Assembly: GCF_007655135.1 (NCBI RefSeq)
Contig: NC_045129.1
Span: forward strand, 33,357,122-33,421,121
Length of the DNA: 64,000 bases
Direction of reading: 5' to 3'
From: Punica granatum
Lineage: Eukaryota > Streptophyta > Magnoliopsida > Myrtales > Lythraceae
The notes under the pieces are model-generated. The model was given only the letters and a program-made list of their open reading frames with translations, searched no databases and was not told the DNA's origin. A program made the position numbers and the translations under genes. Position 1 is the first letter of the stretch, and each line of letters opens with the position of its first letter. Shown one piece after another: positions 1 to 15,497 of the stretch.

Positions 1-553
1 TAAGAAGTCAGCACCTCCTCCGTATGTTTACAAGTCTCCCCCTCCACCTTCACCATCACCACCCCCTCCATACATTTATAAGTCACCTCCACCTCCTAAG
101 AAGTCACCACCTCCTCCTTATGTTTATAAGTCTCCCCCACCCCCTTCACCATCACCACCTCCTCCCTATGTTTACAAGTCTCCGCTGCCACCTTCCCCAT
201 CGCCGCCGCCTCCCTACATTTATAAATCACCAACACCTCCTAAAAAGTCGCCACCTCCTCCATATGTATACAAGTCTCCACCACCACCATCCCTATCACC
301 ACCACCTCCATATATTTACAAATCAACAGCACCTCCGAAGAATTCACCGCCTCCTCTTTATGTTTACAAGTCTCCACCTCCACCCTCGCCATCGCCACTG
401 CCGCCATATGTTTACAAGTCTCCGCCGCCGCCATCGCCTTCACCACCACCTCGTCATATTTACAAATCATCACCGCTTCAAGTGAAGTCGCCAACTCCTC
501 CGGCATACTATTATAAGTCTCCGCCTCCACCACCACCGAAGCGCTCCTACTAG
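1..553 (+). CDS. Extensin, 3' part (5' end outside the window)
   Basis: Hydroxyproline-rich cell-wall structural glycoprotein. Extensins are secreted, O-glycosylated on SPPPP blocks and cross-linked through tyrosines in the wall. Read in the frame whose codons begin at position 2, the sequence is open to the TAG at 551-553 and gives about 183 residues. They are almost wholly SPPPP-type blocks alternating with YVYK, YIYK and KKSPPPPY units, and the end is a YYYKSPPPPPPKRSY-type tail. YxYK is the intramolecular cross-link motif known for this family. The signal peptide and start lie upstream of the window. The frame shows no break, so the visible part looks functional. The other long open frames here, including His-rich ones, are by-products of the repeat. 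Family assignment is secure; the exact paralogue is not. Confidence 0.93.
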   Translation, partial: KKSAPPPYVYKSPPPPSPSPPPPYIYKSPPPPKKSPPPPYVYKSPPPPSPSPPPPYVYKSPLPPSPSPPPPYIYKSPTPPKKSPPPPYVYKSPPPPSLSPPPPYIYKSTAPPKNSPPPLYVYKSPPPPSPSPLPPYVYKSPPPPSPSPPPRHIYKSSPLQVKSPTPPAYYYKSPPPPPPKRSY

Positions 554-2315
554 ACCAGTGTCGCCTCTTCAAAGGCTGTAGTAATTACTTCAAAGGCTGA
601 AGTAATTAACAATCAAGAGCACAATATCTTCCTCGTTTTCATCAATTATTATTAATTTATTGCCACTGTTTTAACTTTTTTTTAATTCTCATTTTAAATA
701 ATAATGCGTTTTTTCAGTACCCAAAAATAAAATAATATACACTTCGTAATGAAGGGGTCCCTATATATGTAAAGCTTGTTTTTTTTTTTCGCTGAATATA
801 TGTAAAGCTTGTTATATCATCACTTCAAGTGTTCGGAATCCTTCTCATAAATAAATAAATAAATATATATATATATATGGTGTATTCTATAATTTTCGGT
901 TACTGAGCATAATTTTGAATCTAATATAATGAAATAAAAATTCTAACAACTAATAAATGGGTACATATAGTCCTACAACGAATATCAAATATGGAACTTT
1001 TTTATTATCACTTATCAAATAAGAACATACACCACTGCGCTACTCTGTATTTGATTCATATCGTGTATTCTTTTTTGTTAATACAAGCAAACAAATTTCG
1101 TAAATTCTGAATTCAATTTTACGCTGTTCTCTTGTTCCATTAAGCCACATGATACTTCTCAAGAAATAATGTTTCCTAAAAACTGCTTCGTATCGAGTGT
1201 AATAATATATGGGGAGCTGCCAGATGATATAGGGAATGGAGTTATGATAATCAAGAACATGTTTGCCATGAAAGTGTTATTAATTTGAAACCTCGATATG
1301 AAGTATAGCATGGACATACGATATAGTATTCCTGAATATATTTTCGATATATGTTCGTGATAATTGATCAGTACGAGCTTATATCTCACAATTAGGAACT
1401 TAGAATTAGTCACAACGATTACTTCAAATGGATCGAGAGGTGTTTCTATGCTTATAATTAATGAAAAACTAATTAAGCACAAAGGTACAAATTTCTAGCT
1501 CCAAAAATTCACCGAAAAAGAAAATTCCCAAAAATTTGTGCAAGTAGCAGAACATGCGTATTCTTCGTAGATGGTTCATGAGATCGACAACGGTAGCCGA
1601 GTCAAAGAGATTAGTCTTGAAATTTCCTCCCTTACCTAATCATAGGCGGCTAATTAGATTGCCTCTTTCTTTCTCTCTCTGCGTATTATGTTTTTCTGCT
1701 TTATTTTAAGCAAAAAGAAAAAGAAGAGAAGTCGCGTAAAGATGCTAGACGGGGTGCAGTTTGAATTATTGTCACTATTTACAAGGCATTACCATGACAA
1801 ATTAATCAGGACTTACCAGTCCAAATTGACCGGAGTTATCACATGGATTACTACAACAAAGCATTCAGTTTTTTCACGTACGTTGCAGATACCATCTTGA
1901 GCATAACCTTCTTTCTGTGTTACATGGAGTCATGTGGTACTTCCCGAAGGATTGAACGTGGCAAATGAAACTAATGAAATCTATAATGCAATACGCATTG
2001 TGCTGTGTTATTGTCTATACTAAAAGGTAGTAGTACTGATGAAAACTGAGTTGTCTACATAATCCATATTTTTATGATGGATTGAGGATTTAAAGAGCTC
2101 TTAATTAATTCTCCGAAGCATAAAATATTTTCCATTTCGCATTCTAGTTCCTGTTTACGCCTGATTCAAATCATTCAATATATATTAATTACCGATTGAT
2201 TTGGAGGAAGAACATTATGCAGACGTTGAAATACATGTGCGTGGTTGTATTGATTAATTGGACGTGAATAAATAGAAAGAAATAATAGTTGGAAAAAAAA
2301 AGGGTAAAATAAATT
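554..2315. other. Intergenic, no gene seen
   Basis: AT-rich 3' flank of the extensin gene. A possible poly(A) signal (AATAAA) lies near 727. ATAA and AT simple repeats occupy about 848-878. Short open frames here show no recognisable protein. Confidence 0.6.
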
Positions 2316-2398
2316 GTCAGAAGTGGGATTTGAACCCACGCCCTCTCTCGAGGACCAGAACTTGAGTCTGGCGCCTTAGACCACTCGGCCATCCTGAC
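2316..2398 (-). tRNA. tRNA-Leu (anticodon CAA)
   Basis: The reverse complement folds as a class II tRNA of 83 nt without an intron. The acceptor strands GTCAGGA and TTCTGAC pair with one G-U. The D-arm carries an A-box (TGGCCGAGTGG) and the T-arm a B-box (GGTTCAAATCC). The anticodon stem CCAGA/TCTGG encloses a loop with CAA at the anticodon position. The long variable arm fits Leu. The CCA end is not encoded, as expected for a nuclear gene. Confidence 0.95.
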
Positions 2399-3914
2399 TG
2401 GTTGTTGACCAACTCTTATGATTTAATTATCTATCCTTAAATATACGGTTCTCTCTTGTCGCCACATGGCACGGGCTGCAAAGATATGCCACGATTCATG
2501 ACTAAAACATAATTTACGATTAATTGGTTAAGTCGAACTCTAAATTTCGTGCTAGTTATTGAGTCTAGAAAAAGATGATAAATAAGTTCTTTCTTGATCT
2601 GTTTCAATACCTCATGAACATACGGAGATCATACATTCTTAGGCAAAAAGGAAACATCGTTCTTTACAAATTGGGAGAGGATGACAATATATATGAATAT
2701 CTTGGACGACTTAGAAAAAATGACATAAATTCGTCCAATAATTATCTTAATCGGCATTCTAAATCCTATTTTGGCCATGAAAGCAAAATAAGGTATTACA
2801 TGCATGAATGTGAGATATTGACGGCAGTAATGTACCTTTTTTTCCCCCCTTTAATGGATCGTCTTAACATACTACGAAGCATAGCCAGAAAACGATTGCA
2901 TCAATAACATGGAAAGAAAAAACAATTATGGGGGCGATCGCTCAAACTTCTAAAAGGATGTTCTAGAAATATTCTTTTTACTGAGATAACTTTTATTATG
3001 CTAGTTTTTTGTAATTATATTATTCTAAATCATGAGCCCAATATAAATACATGACCTTTTTTTTTGGCCATATACTTTCTTGGACCAATTAAAATTAATC
3101 TATTTGGTGAGAAGAGGTCGAAGCAAATTTCAGATGATTTTCTTTCTCCTCAATTTTATTAATGGTTAGTCCACTAGAGATTTAGATGGTTTAAATACAT
3201 GATATAAGCACGAATAAGAAATTCCAAGCCAAAAAAAAATGCACGAATAAGAAATATCAGACTCATTTGTTTAGAAAATTGATTTAATACAGGTTTGGAT
3301 TCAAATACAACATTCACATGCTTAATATTTAACAAAAAAATAAGATTGCGTGAGAAAAGATGATTTAGTACATAACTGTTTTCGATGGGAAACTAATAAA
3401 TTTCGAATTCAATTTTTCTTGAAAATGAATTTCTCGTGTACTAGTTTATTTCTCAATTTTCTACCCAAAACGGGAAAAGCTAAATATGTTAACGTTACAT
3501 AAGGTATGCAAACATATGCAACATAAAAAATTGTATTAAATATCTTAACTTACCAAAAGAATTGGGTAAATTAAAAAGATTATTATCTTCTATTTTAAAT
3601 TATGTTGCTATATCAAAACTATTTTCGTTTTAATACAATTATTAATACCGAAAAAAAAAACTATGTTTGTTTCGTTTGTCTTTTTCTCTGTTAAATGCAA
3701 GTATCATGGAAAGGAAAGTATGAAATGATTACACCTTATTGCACGGTTCTATCACATTAACATTATCAATATTTGGCCATAATTGTAATCATGGACACAG
3801 ACCTCTAAGCATATTCACCATGTATATGTGTATTAAGACACGGTTAATGCAGATGATAGATGACCTTTTTATCAGACAACAAAGATATACAGATCGATAT
3901 GGTGGTACATGTCA
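2399..3914. other. Intergenic, no gene seen
   Basis: AT-rich DNA between tRNA-Leu and the ALDH gene. One 110-codon open frame at 2575-2907 has no recognisable domain and its composition is like the flanks. I do not call it a gene. Confidence 0.5.
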
Positions 3915-7223
<3,309 letters not shown>

Positions 7224-8826
7224 ACGTACGGTTCAAGCTGCAAGCAACCAGAACTCACCTGATCAAAGACCGATCGGGACTGTTATATACATACATAGAA
7301 AAGGCAGCAATCTGCTAGGAAAGAGAGAGACTATATGCCGAGACCGACGGATAGCAGTCTACTTTATATCCAGTCGAATATGTACCGTTCAGAAGCCTTT
7401 TTTTGTTTTTTTGTTTTTTACCTTTTTTGTCTTTTTTTTTCCTTTTCTAGTTGGTTAATTGCTGCAGTTGTCATGTTGCCATTTATTTCCTCTCCTCCTG
7501 GTTAGTTGGGAGAATTCATATAATGAAGAAATTCTAATATGATTTCGAGTTATGGCGACACCTTTAGTATATCAATTCAAGTGTTTAATTCTTTTACTAT
7601 TTGTGATGAATTATACCAAATACTAAATTTTGAACTAAAAATTCTAACATGTAAAATTAATAAACACTCGTATTATTCACGAGTGTTAGAAGTACTAAAC
7701 ACTTGAACTGAAGTACTAAACTCTTGAACTGAAAGTATTAATACGTATTACAATGACTTTGAGTCATGCTAGAAAGGCCTTCATAAAATGTTTTCCCATA
7801 GTGGCGTTTAATTCGTGTGGTACCACATAAACTACTACATCAGATGACATTGATTAGCTCCAAAAGAATTTCAGCAATAAAATAATAAAAATAAAAAACA
7901 ATCACTGTTGAATTTACAGTTATGGGACTCGTCAGGATGGATTGGAGATTGGAGATATGTATATCCCCGAAAGCAAGATCAACGAGGGGGGAAAAAAACA
8001 GAGAGAGCATGTGATGTTTTGGTAATATCATGTTCTACAATTCTCAATGTAAACTTACGTGATTTTTTTAGTTTCAACCTCCTAATTCAACTAGGAACAA
8101 TTTACGTGATTTCTTTTTCATTTTAATTCTATGACTGTCCTCAGCCTCCATTATTTTTGTTATTAAGTGCTAACATACAAGTGTGATAGACACTCGTTCG
8201 CACGTAGGACCACTCATTTAGCAGCCACATCATCAAAGAGGCCCAAATTCTTAAAAGATTGCTTAAGGGGGAAAAAAAAAAAAACACCTGGTGGTTGGGC
8301 AGCCAAGAGCGACTGCGACCGGGTGCTCGGGGACCCAGTGATGTCGCCTAGGGCCGTCGGTTGAGGCCGGAGATGCCTCCGCGTGAGGTTACATGCATCT
8401 TGCAGGGTAGCGAAGACTCCACCATGCTTAGAAGCTTTTCCAACTCAATGGGCGGCGGCCTGGACAACGACTATCGCCAGTTTCGTTACACAATTCGATT
8501 CATAAATTTCTCTCGTAATAAGAAATATATAATATATATTGATCCACTGCACTGACATGAAAATATATGGGATAGCTGGCTGCCAGATCCATGCGGGACA
8601 TTAACATTGCTGTTTTGTCAGTGCAAGAACAACCCACGACCAGCAAATAGCAGTAACTTCCCAGCACATGCGACACGGGAAACCTCCAAAGAAGATGAAT
8701 TGTGCAATGATTGTATTTGTGGTAGATCCCAAAAAGATTGCAGACTGGTTCAGGTCGATCAGCGATACCATTTATTAACGAGATCCATAACTTTCATGCT
8801 GGAATCGGTAAAAAAATATGACCAAA
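7224..8826. other. Intergenic; GC-rich patch at 8290-8480
   Basis: Upstream flank of ALDH3, mostly AT-rich. A 9-bp perfect hairpin (AACACTCGT...ACGAGTGTT) sits at 7663-7687. The stretch 8290-8480 is much more GC-rich than its flanks and could be a gene fragment, but neither strand gives a protein I recognise. Confidence 0.45.
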
Positions 8827-9542
8827 CTCGTTTGTGTTTGAGGGCATCTATCCCTCTCCAAACCTGCCCCATGTTTGTCTTAGTAACGTAGCTGAATTCT
8901 TCTCTTGTCTTGCACTTTCATCTTCATCAGCACGAACATCTATCATGGTGGGCTGGTTGCCCCCTCCTGAGAGATGGGCAAAACTCAATACAAATGATTC
9001 CGCCTTAGGATCTCCAGGTCGTGCAGGAGGAGGAGGAATCTTACGAAATCATCCTGGCGGCTGGATCAAGGGGGTCAGTCGATTTCTTGGCTCATGCCAC
9101 AGTTTTATAGCTGAATGTTGGGCATTGAGGGATGCGTTTAATCATGGCTCAAAGCATGGACATCCAATCTCTAGTAGTAGCGTTAGATGCCAAGGTCATC
9201 TTCCAACTGATTGAGAGTAGCACTCATGACAATCAATCTCTTGTGCCATTTATCCTTGATTGCAGGTATCACATAGAGCTTTTCGCCAACTTTAGGATTC
9301 AGCACATCTATCGGGAAGCTAACATGGTGGCAGATGCGTTAGCTAAGCTTGCTATAACGGACTCTTATCGATCTGAGGACATTGTGTTTTTTAAATCCCC
9401 TCCTCCTGAGGTGGCGGATAGTTTTTTCCTGACTTGGTAGGGGTTCAATACCCCGTGATATCTGTAATAGCTCCAGCTCTTCTACTGGTTTGGACAGTGA
9501 TTACTGATTTATAATATATTTTCTTTATTAGTCAAAAAAAAA
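8827..9542 (+). mobile_element. 5'-truncated LINE, RNase H 3' end
   Basis: Last about 716 bp of a plant L1-type non-LTR retrotransposon. The reading frame begins inside a VFEG segment and runs through PPPERWAKLN into an RNase H-like domain ending ADALAKLA...FFLTW and TAG at 9438-9440. A 3' untranslated tail and a 9-A run at 9534-9542 follow. The element is flanked by a 17-bp target-site duplication, seven A then TATGACCAAA at 8810-8826 and seven A then TACGACCAAA at 9536-9552, with one transition between the copies. It is inactive: the first catalytic motif reads NTNDSA instead of NTDGSA, and a 1-nt frameshift lies near 9133-9136, where the protein continues in another frame. Truncation at the 5' end is normal for LINE insertion. 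Confidence 0.88.
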
Positions 9543-9552
9543 TACGACCAAA

Positions 9553-10729
9553 AAAATTCTTATGATATACGAGGCTACAAAATACACGCTTCACGAGTCC
9601 CGACAAAAAACACGAGCCTTGACAAGTTTTCTGGTGAAAATTATAAGAAGATTGAGTGAGTTCATCACTTTTCTTTACATTTCCGAATCAGTTAGAACGA
9701 TTCGAGGGCCAAATGAACGATCTTACCTCGAGCAGATGAACTCATAACGAGCCTGGAGTTGAAATTTTATTTGGTGAACGTAACAAATTGTTCACTCCTC
9801 ATCTTTCGTGCACCTTCAATATTATGGTCATACAAAAATCAGAGAGGTCTGCTTCAATGAGAGACGAGAAAATTTGGCAAGTGGCCATATAATAATTGTG
9901 ACTTGGGGAATTTGGACGTGCGAGGAGATCGTTTCGTACCGCACTTTCCAATTGTCTATCTACTCATATCTGATCTCGGATTTTCAATTTTTCACGATAC
10001 CAAAATTTCATTAAAAGATTGATAGTATAGAAAATGTCAATCGCAATGACAAAGATCTAACTCAATCCTCTTAATTTTAAATCTAGAATAAACATCATTT
10101 CGCGATACGCACTTTAATCATGAACAAATAAATGGATGATGATTAATAGCATTTCCCCTTGTCTAACTAATTTTCATCCCCAAAGAAAAATAATGAAAAT
10201 GGAAGAGGCAAGACCGGAGACACCATCATCATCAGGCATGCAAACTTTATTTCTAATATTTATTCTGATGAGGGTAATTTTTTTTTAAAAATATAAGAAG
10301 ACAAGTTTGGATTTCGTCTAATTATGACTCGAACTTAAATCTTAATAATCTCGTCATTATAATTTCACTGCCATTTTATCACTATTACTAATACGTACTT
10401 ATCCAAGTATTACACTGTATTATATTACAAAAAGAATGTAGAAGGTATTTTTTGTTGCAAGTCAAAAAAAGAAAAAGGAAAAAAAGAGACAGATGTAAAT
10501 ATGATTAATTAATCAGCTGTGATGGAATATACAATTCCTAACAATTATCTTCTGTCGAAAATAATTGTGGTAATAAGAAAATACAACGAAAAATTTACTG
10601 AGTACAAAATTTCATCTCCTCAACTCGGTGCTGGAAACCAGGTAAAAGATCCGTCCATGCCATCCACTCAACCTTTACTGCATGATTTCAGTGATTTTTT
10701 TTTTAAATTGAGAATTTATCTACAAAATT
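9553..10729. other. Intergenic, no gene seen
   Basis: AT-rich sequence between the LINE fragment and the MnmA gene. Short open frames show no recognisable domain. Confidence 0.5.
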
Positions 10730-13700
10730 TCATATCGTTTCAACTACCTGAAGATCTGTTCTCGTCCGGGATTCGACGTTCTGCAAAATTAATACAAATT
10801 TCTCGTAATGCCAGAGCTATTAATTTTTCTTACAACTTGAATATTTTAAGAGGGAGCACTGGAATTTACACTTTACCTTTATCTTGACTGGCTTTCCAAG
10901 CTTCGACTTGTCTTCCATTCGTGCAATCTCGAGAGCCTTCTCACAGACAGGGAATCCCCGATCATCCCATGACTCCAAAATGACACCAGAGCCAACGCAA
11001 GTTCTCCCGTCATAGAAAGCTCCGAATTGACCAGCTGCAAGACCCTGGTCATCCTCGGACAATTGAACGACTCCAACATCTTCCCCTCCATCTTTTCCTG
11101 ATTCGATTGTCAAGTTGCAATCGTAGAAGCTGGGGCCGTGTCTTACCTGTTCCAAAGCGAATTTGCACGCGTAACTACTAGATAAAAGCATTGTCTTAAA
11201 AATCTCACAGTACCAGCCATTCAGACATGTTCAACCCCGAGTCAGACCCTCCTTTTAGTACGGCCTTGGGGAAAAAGGATACCTGGGTGAACCCCTGGAA
11301 ATGGCTGGCTCAAATCAATTTTCTTAGTTAATCAGCATCTTGTTTTAAAAAGATTTAGAACCCGGTTGGACCTATTGAACCTCAGGTTGAAAGATACATA
11401 CAGGTTCAATGGCTGGTGCAGTTATGAGAACTATGTGAAAGACTGCTCACGGGATAGTGCGTCCATTGTACATGCAAACAAGAACTTCCATAATAAACCT
11501 TACCTTGCATTGGAGCTGACTGGAGTGCGGAGGGACTCCACTAAGCCATTTCATGGAGCCGACCCGAAAGAGCCGTCTTTTTTTATCTAAGGAGTAGTAA
11601 TTTCTCGATACAAACACGACATTGTTTCTAACGTCCTTCTCAACAACATACCTGCATCAAAGATCAGTGCTTGAGATCCTGCAATAAACATGGAACACAA
11701 TGGAACGTGACTAAAAATTTTGTATCTGTTCCTGCTCTTTTCCTTCCTTCGTATTATGTCAGTTAGCATATAGATCATACCATGGGCCTCCAGGTAGATT
11801 TAAACCTTGACGCTGACCGATCGTGTAAAACCAAAAGCCTCGATGATTTCCCAAATAGTCTCCACTCTCCGCTTCTAAAATGACACCTTCCTTCTCCCCA
11901 ATGTGTCTCGCCACGAAGTCACTAAACTTAATCTGGTGTAAAAAAATATATGCAGCATTAACCTACCTCCCTACCAAACAAAACCAGCTCAAACATTTTT
12001 AAGAATTTATATCGTAAGCAACTTCTTGATTATCTTAACTGTAACTGATGAAACATCTGCCTGAGAAAATCAGTTTGATAAACATGGTCAGTAGATGTGC
12101 ATCTTCTAGAGATGTATATAATGCTAGGGTTTTGATTTGCAGTTCATAGCAAGTATAACAGCGGAAGCTACTTCAACAACACCTTTCCAAGGAAGCATAT
12201 TCCCTGTGAATCCTTCCTTTCCTTGTTTGGCAAGTTGAATTTTACAGCAAGCTTGCGAACTTCATCCTGCAGGTGAGAAGATTTTGGAGATTTGTTCGAA
12301 GGAATCATAAAGATGAAAATAGAAATGGACGATGACTGGCACCATAACTTGATACCTTTGGCATACAACCAAGTGGGAAAACAAGTCGTTTGAGCTGAGT
12401 CTGTGAAAGATGAGAGAGGAAGTAGGTCTGATCCTTGATCTGAAAGATCACGACGACTGACATCAGAATAGTGCAATATCATGTGTTACAATTTTATTAC
12501 ATTACACCATATACATGCATGCCACAGGATTGCTGCATGGAAAGTTAGAAACTAGATAACTCCGCGTGTTTGAATTTGATTATACATCAAAACAGAGATC
12601 CAAGCACTAACAAACTCGTAATATGTCTAGACCCTACACATTTACACTGCCATGCAGTTCAGCCATGCCCCTTGGGAATTAAATGAGAAATGGTAGCTTT
12701 CTAAGTTAAGATTTAACGGTGATGCATGTCCTCTCTAAAGAACTATAGATAACGATTAGAAATGTACCACGTCCTTCGATAGCTCCAATACAGAAGGGCA
12801 ATCCGCTTCATCTGCCGATGGGTGAATAACATTGGCATAATGTCCCGAAGCAACGTAATCATACTCCCTACTGCTAATTGCATCCATGAATGCACCTGAA
12901 ATTTAGAATAAGTTGTAAATGAAACATCAAACATAAACAATTCTTGATCTGTCGATCGAAGACATATTACATACCGAACTTTATTCTTGTATTGCACAAT
13001 ACATCAGGATTAGGAGTACGACCACATCTATACTCATCAATGATGTAGGATACCTGAACCATGGACAAATAAATCGGATGACTTCCTCTTGTTAGCCAAA
13101 AAAAGGGCAGCAGAAGCAGAGCTAAGAAAACAATATAACAAACTATTTGTTCTAATTAACAGGGTAAATTTTAAAACAGAGTCCAAATGAGTACTAGTTT
13201 AGAGGATAATATTTACCACATTCTTCCAATAGTCATCCGTCAAATGAACGACCTCCAAAGGCACGTCTACCTGTAGGAAGTATGCCAGACAAGGAGCCCG
13301 TTAGAAACTCCCTCCATTGATGTTCTTTATCGACATTATAATTACCGAACTACATAGTTCGAACAGATATACGACAACACCCTGACTTTGGATCAAAATC
13401 CGTAGATACGAATCATCGCTAATTGGATTGTCACTCATATTAATAATGGCTGACCTGCTCGCAGACAGCTTTGGCATACTTCAGATCCTCCTCCCATGGG
13501 CATTCAGACCAGAAGTTCTCAAAATCTTCCTGCAGAAATCTCAGCATTAACACTCGCTGCTTATTAAACTAGGAAGAGCCAGATAGAAGATGAAACAATA
13601 TTGGAGCTTTTATTCGAGGAAAGGCACTACTTTGTCCAAAAAGGGAACGTACTTGGAACCATATCTTGAGGTAGAAGGCAGTGCAGGAGTGGCCGGCGGC

Positions 13701-13994
13701 GTGGAGGAGGCGGAGGGCGACGCTGCTGTCAACTCCGCCGCTGACAAGTACGGCGATTTTGAGACGCCGGGCACCAGGCATGGAGCAGGACAGGTAGGGC
13801 TCGAGCTCGCCATGAGAGAACCGGTCTGAAGGAATCGAAAATTCAGGAGCGGTGGAGAGGGGCCGGAGGAGGATTCTGGAGGCTGGAGAGGGCAGTGAAG
13901 GTTTGGGGGAGAAACTGGAGAGGAGAAGTGAAGGCCTGAGGGATTTAGGGGAAAGACGGTGGGGGAGATGGAAAGAGGATATCAGCTTCAGCAT
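10730..13994 (-). CDS. Organellar tRNA-specific 2-thiouridylase (MnmA/TRMU family)
   Basis: Uses ATP and a sulfur donor to thiolate U34 of tRNAs for Lys, Glu and Gln. Exons in order: 13653-13994, 13455-13529, 13217-13270, 12975-13053, 12768-12895, 12356-12439, 12183-12266, 11781-11932, 11504-11651, 10877-11146, 10730-10780. All are GT-AG and in phase, giving 488 residues. The first 60 or so residues are rich in Ser, Leu, Arg and Pro with few acidic residues, like a mitochondrial or plastid presequence. The PP-loop SGGVDSS lies at 85-91. The two catalytic cysteines of the family are Cys177 in [10 protein letters not shown] and Cys278 in [22 protein letters not shown] marks the central domain. 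The last exon is the least certain: if the intron after AAG at 10877 is not used, the frame runs on to a stop at 10820 and gives a different 15-residue tail. Confidence 0.92.
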
Positions 13995-14181
13995 TGGCGA
14001 CGATCTAGGGTTTTGCAGAGTGATCCGAGCTCAGCCGAGCTGAGTTGAGCGGGAAAGAGCAGAGCTTGGAGCTGCGAAAGGGATAAGGAAGACGATCCAA
14101 GGTTGAAGACGGGGGGTAATGTGGTAAAATTAGCTTTAGTAGAATGTTGATATAAAATCATGCACCCAAGAAAGCCAACCT

Positions 14182-14263
14182 GTCGATATGTCCGAGTGGT
14201 TAAGGAGACAGACTCGAAATCTGTTGGGCTTTGCCTGCGCAGGTTCGAATCCTGCTGTCGACG
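14182..14263 (+). tRNA. tRNA-Ser (anticodon CGA)
   Basis: An 82-nt class II tRNA. Acceptor strands GTCGATA and TGTCGAC pair. The D-arm has CCGAGTGGTTAAGG, the anticodon stem CAGA/TCTG encloses CTCGAAA, a long variable arm follows, and the T-arm has GGTTCGAATCC. T-rich runs just downstream (from about 14270) can serve as an RNA polymerase III terminator. It lies divergently from the MnmA gene, about 190 bp from its start codon. Confidence 0.95.
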
Positions 14264-15497
14264 TTATTCTGTTTTCCCTTTTACTTTTTATTTTTTTTTA
14301 TTTTTCTTTTATATTTTCACCAAAAAAAAATGAACAAATATTTTTTTTAAGCATGGGCCGCACCGGTTGAGATTATTTTTTATATCCTTTTGAGGGAATA
14401 AAATGATAAAATAAAGGGGTAAAATTAACGAGTATGATAATGGGTACTTTACCAATGCAAGAATCCTGATGGTTCCTGACGATCAACTTAATAGGAAAGA
14501 GAAAACAAAACCAAAACCAAACCAAACCGATCGATCCGAGAAGCACCAAAATTATTGTTTCATGGACCTGTCTCAACATTTTTTAGGCTCGTATTCTCGT
14601 CTCCCTTAAACACTCAAGCTTAATTTGGGAGTTGTGTTGATAACCAAAAAAAAAACTGAAATATAATTGGAAGTAACAATTGTAATTGCTGAAATTAAAA
14701 TTATTATTTCAAATAAAAAATTAAATTGAAGTAGTTTTTATAAGTACCTACTATACGAGAGTAAATAACGTTTTCGACCACTGAAATTAACCAAACGAAA
14801 CAGAACTTTTTATTTTTTTTAATTTATTATTTTGTTTTTATTTTTAATGAGAGTAACAGAGAGAGGGGAGCTCCGTGGCGCCTCCGACGACTTCTACTGG
14901 GGGGTAGGTGGCCAGCGAGAGCTCCCCCATTCTCTGTTCCATGAAATTTTCGTGGAGAATTAACGATGGCTTACGGAGAGACTTAATTGATGTATGTGAT
15001 TGACCAAATTGACATACACATGACCAAAATGATGCATATAAAAACTCACTCGATTTATACAAGGATTCAACTGATGGAAAAAAGAAAAAGAAAAGACGGG
15101 ATTGGCGCTCGATTGATGAAATTGTTATTTACTTACGTAGGATTGGACCTGACAGTTGACACTGCTTTGCCCCTGGCCTTTCCTCTCCCTCCCCTCTCTG
15201 TATGTATCATTCATTCTCGTCGACGTCTGCAGCTGCAGCTGCAGCTCCTCCTGCTTCAGCCGCCGCCCCATCACTCCCTAGGTGAAGTGAAAACAGTTCC
15301 TCACTTTTCGGTTTTTGTAAGCCTGTCCTGCCCTACTGCTGAGAGCGAGTGATTTCATGGCTTTGCAATTTAGTTGTTCCCCTGATTGTGGGAGATGTAT
15401 AGGATACTGTCCTCGGAAGTAAATTGCAATCGTGATGGCTATTTTATTGAAATGTGCGATTTTGGCTCTGTTTATCGTGCTGCTGAATCGATTAAAG
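14264..15497. other. Intergenic; possible 5' leader of the NOG1 pseudogene
   Basis: 14264-15150 is AT-rich with no gene. 15170-15497 is richer in C and T, with CTGCAG-rich repeats near 15228-15250, and resembles a plant 5' untranslated leader running into the NOG1-like start codon at 15498. Confidence 0.4.

Noticed and set aside
24..572. Long His-rich (+) and Met/Val/Glu-rich (-) open frames over the extensin end
   Set aside because: They are the other frames of a proline-codon repeat; the extensin frame is the one with family structure and the proper stop.
2189..2392. Open frame covering the tRNA-Leu region
   Set aside because: It is translation of the tRNA gene itself.
13590..14043. Plus-strand open frames opposite MnmA exon 1
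   Set aside because: Antisense shadows of the Ser/Pro-rich presequence and PP-loop exon.
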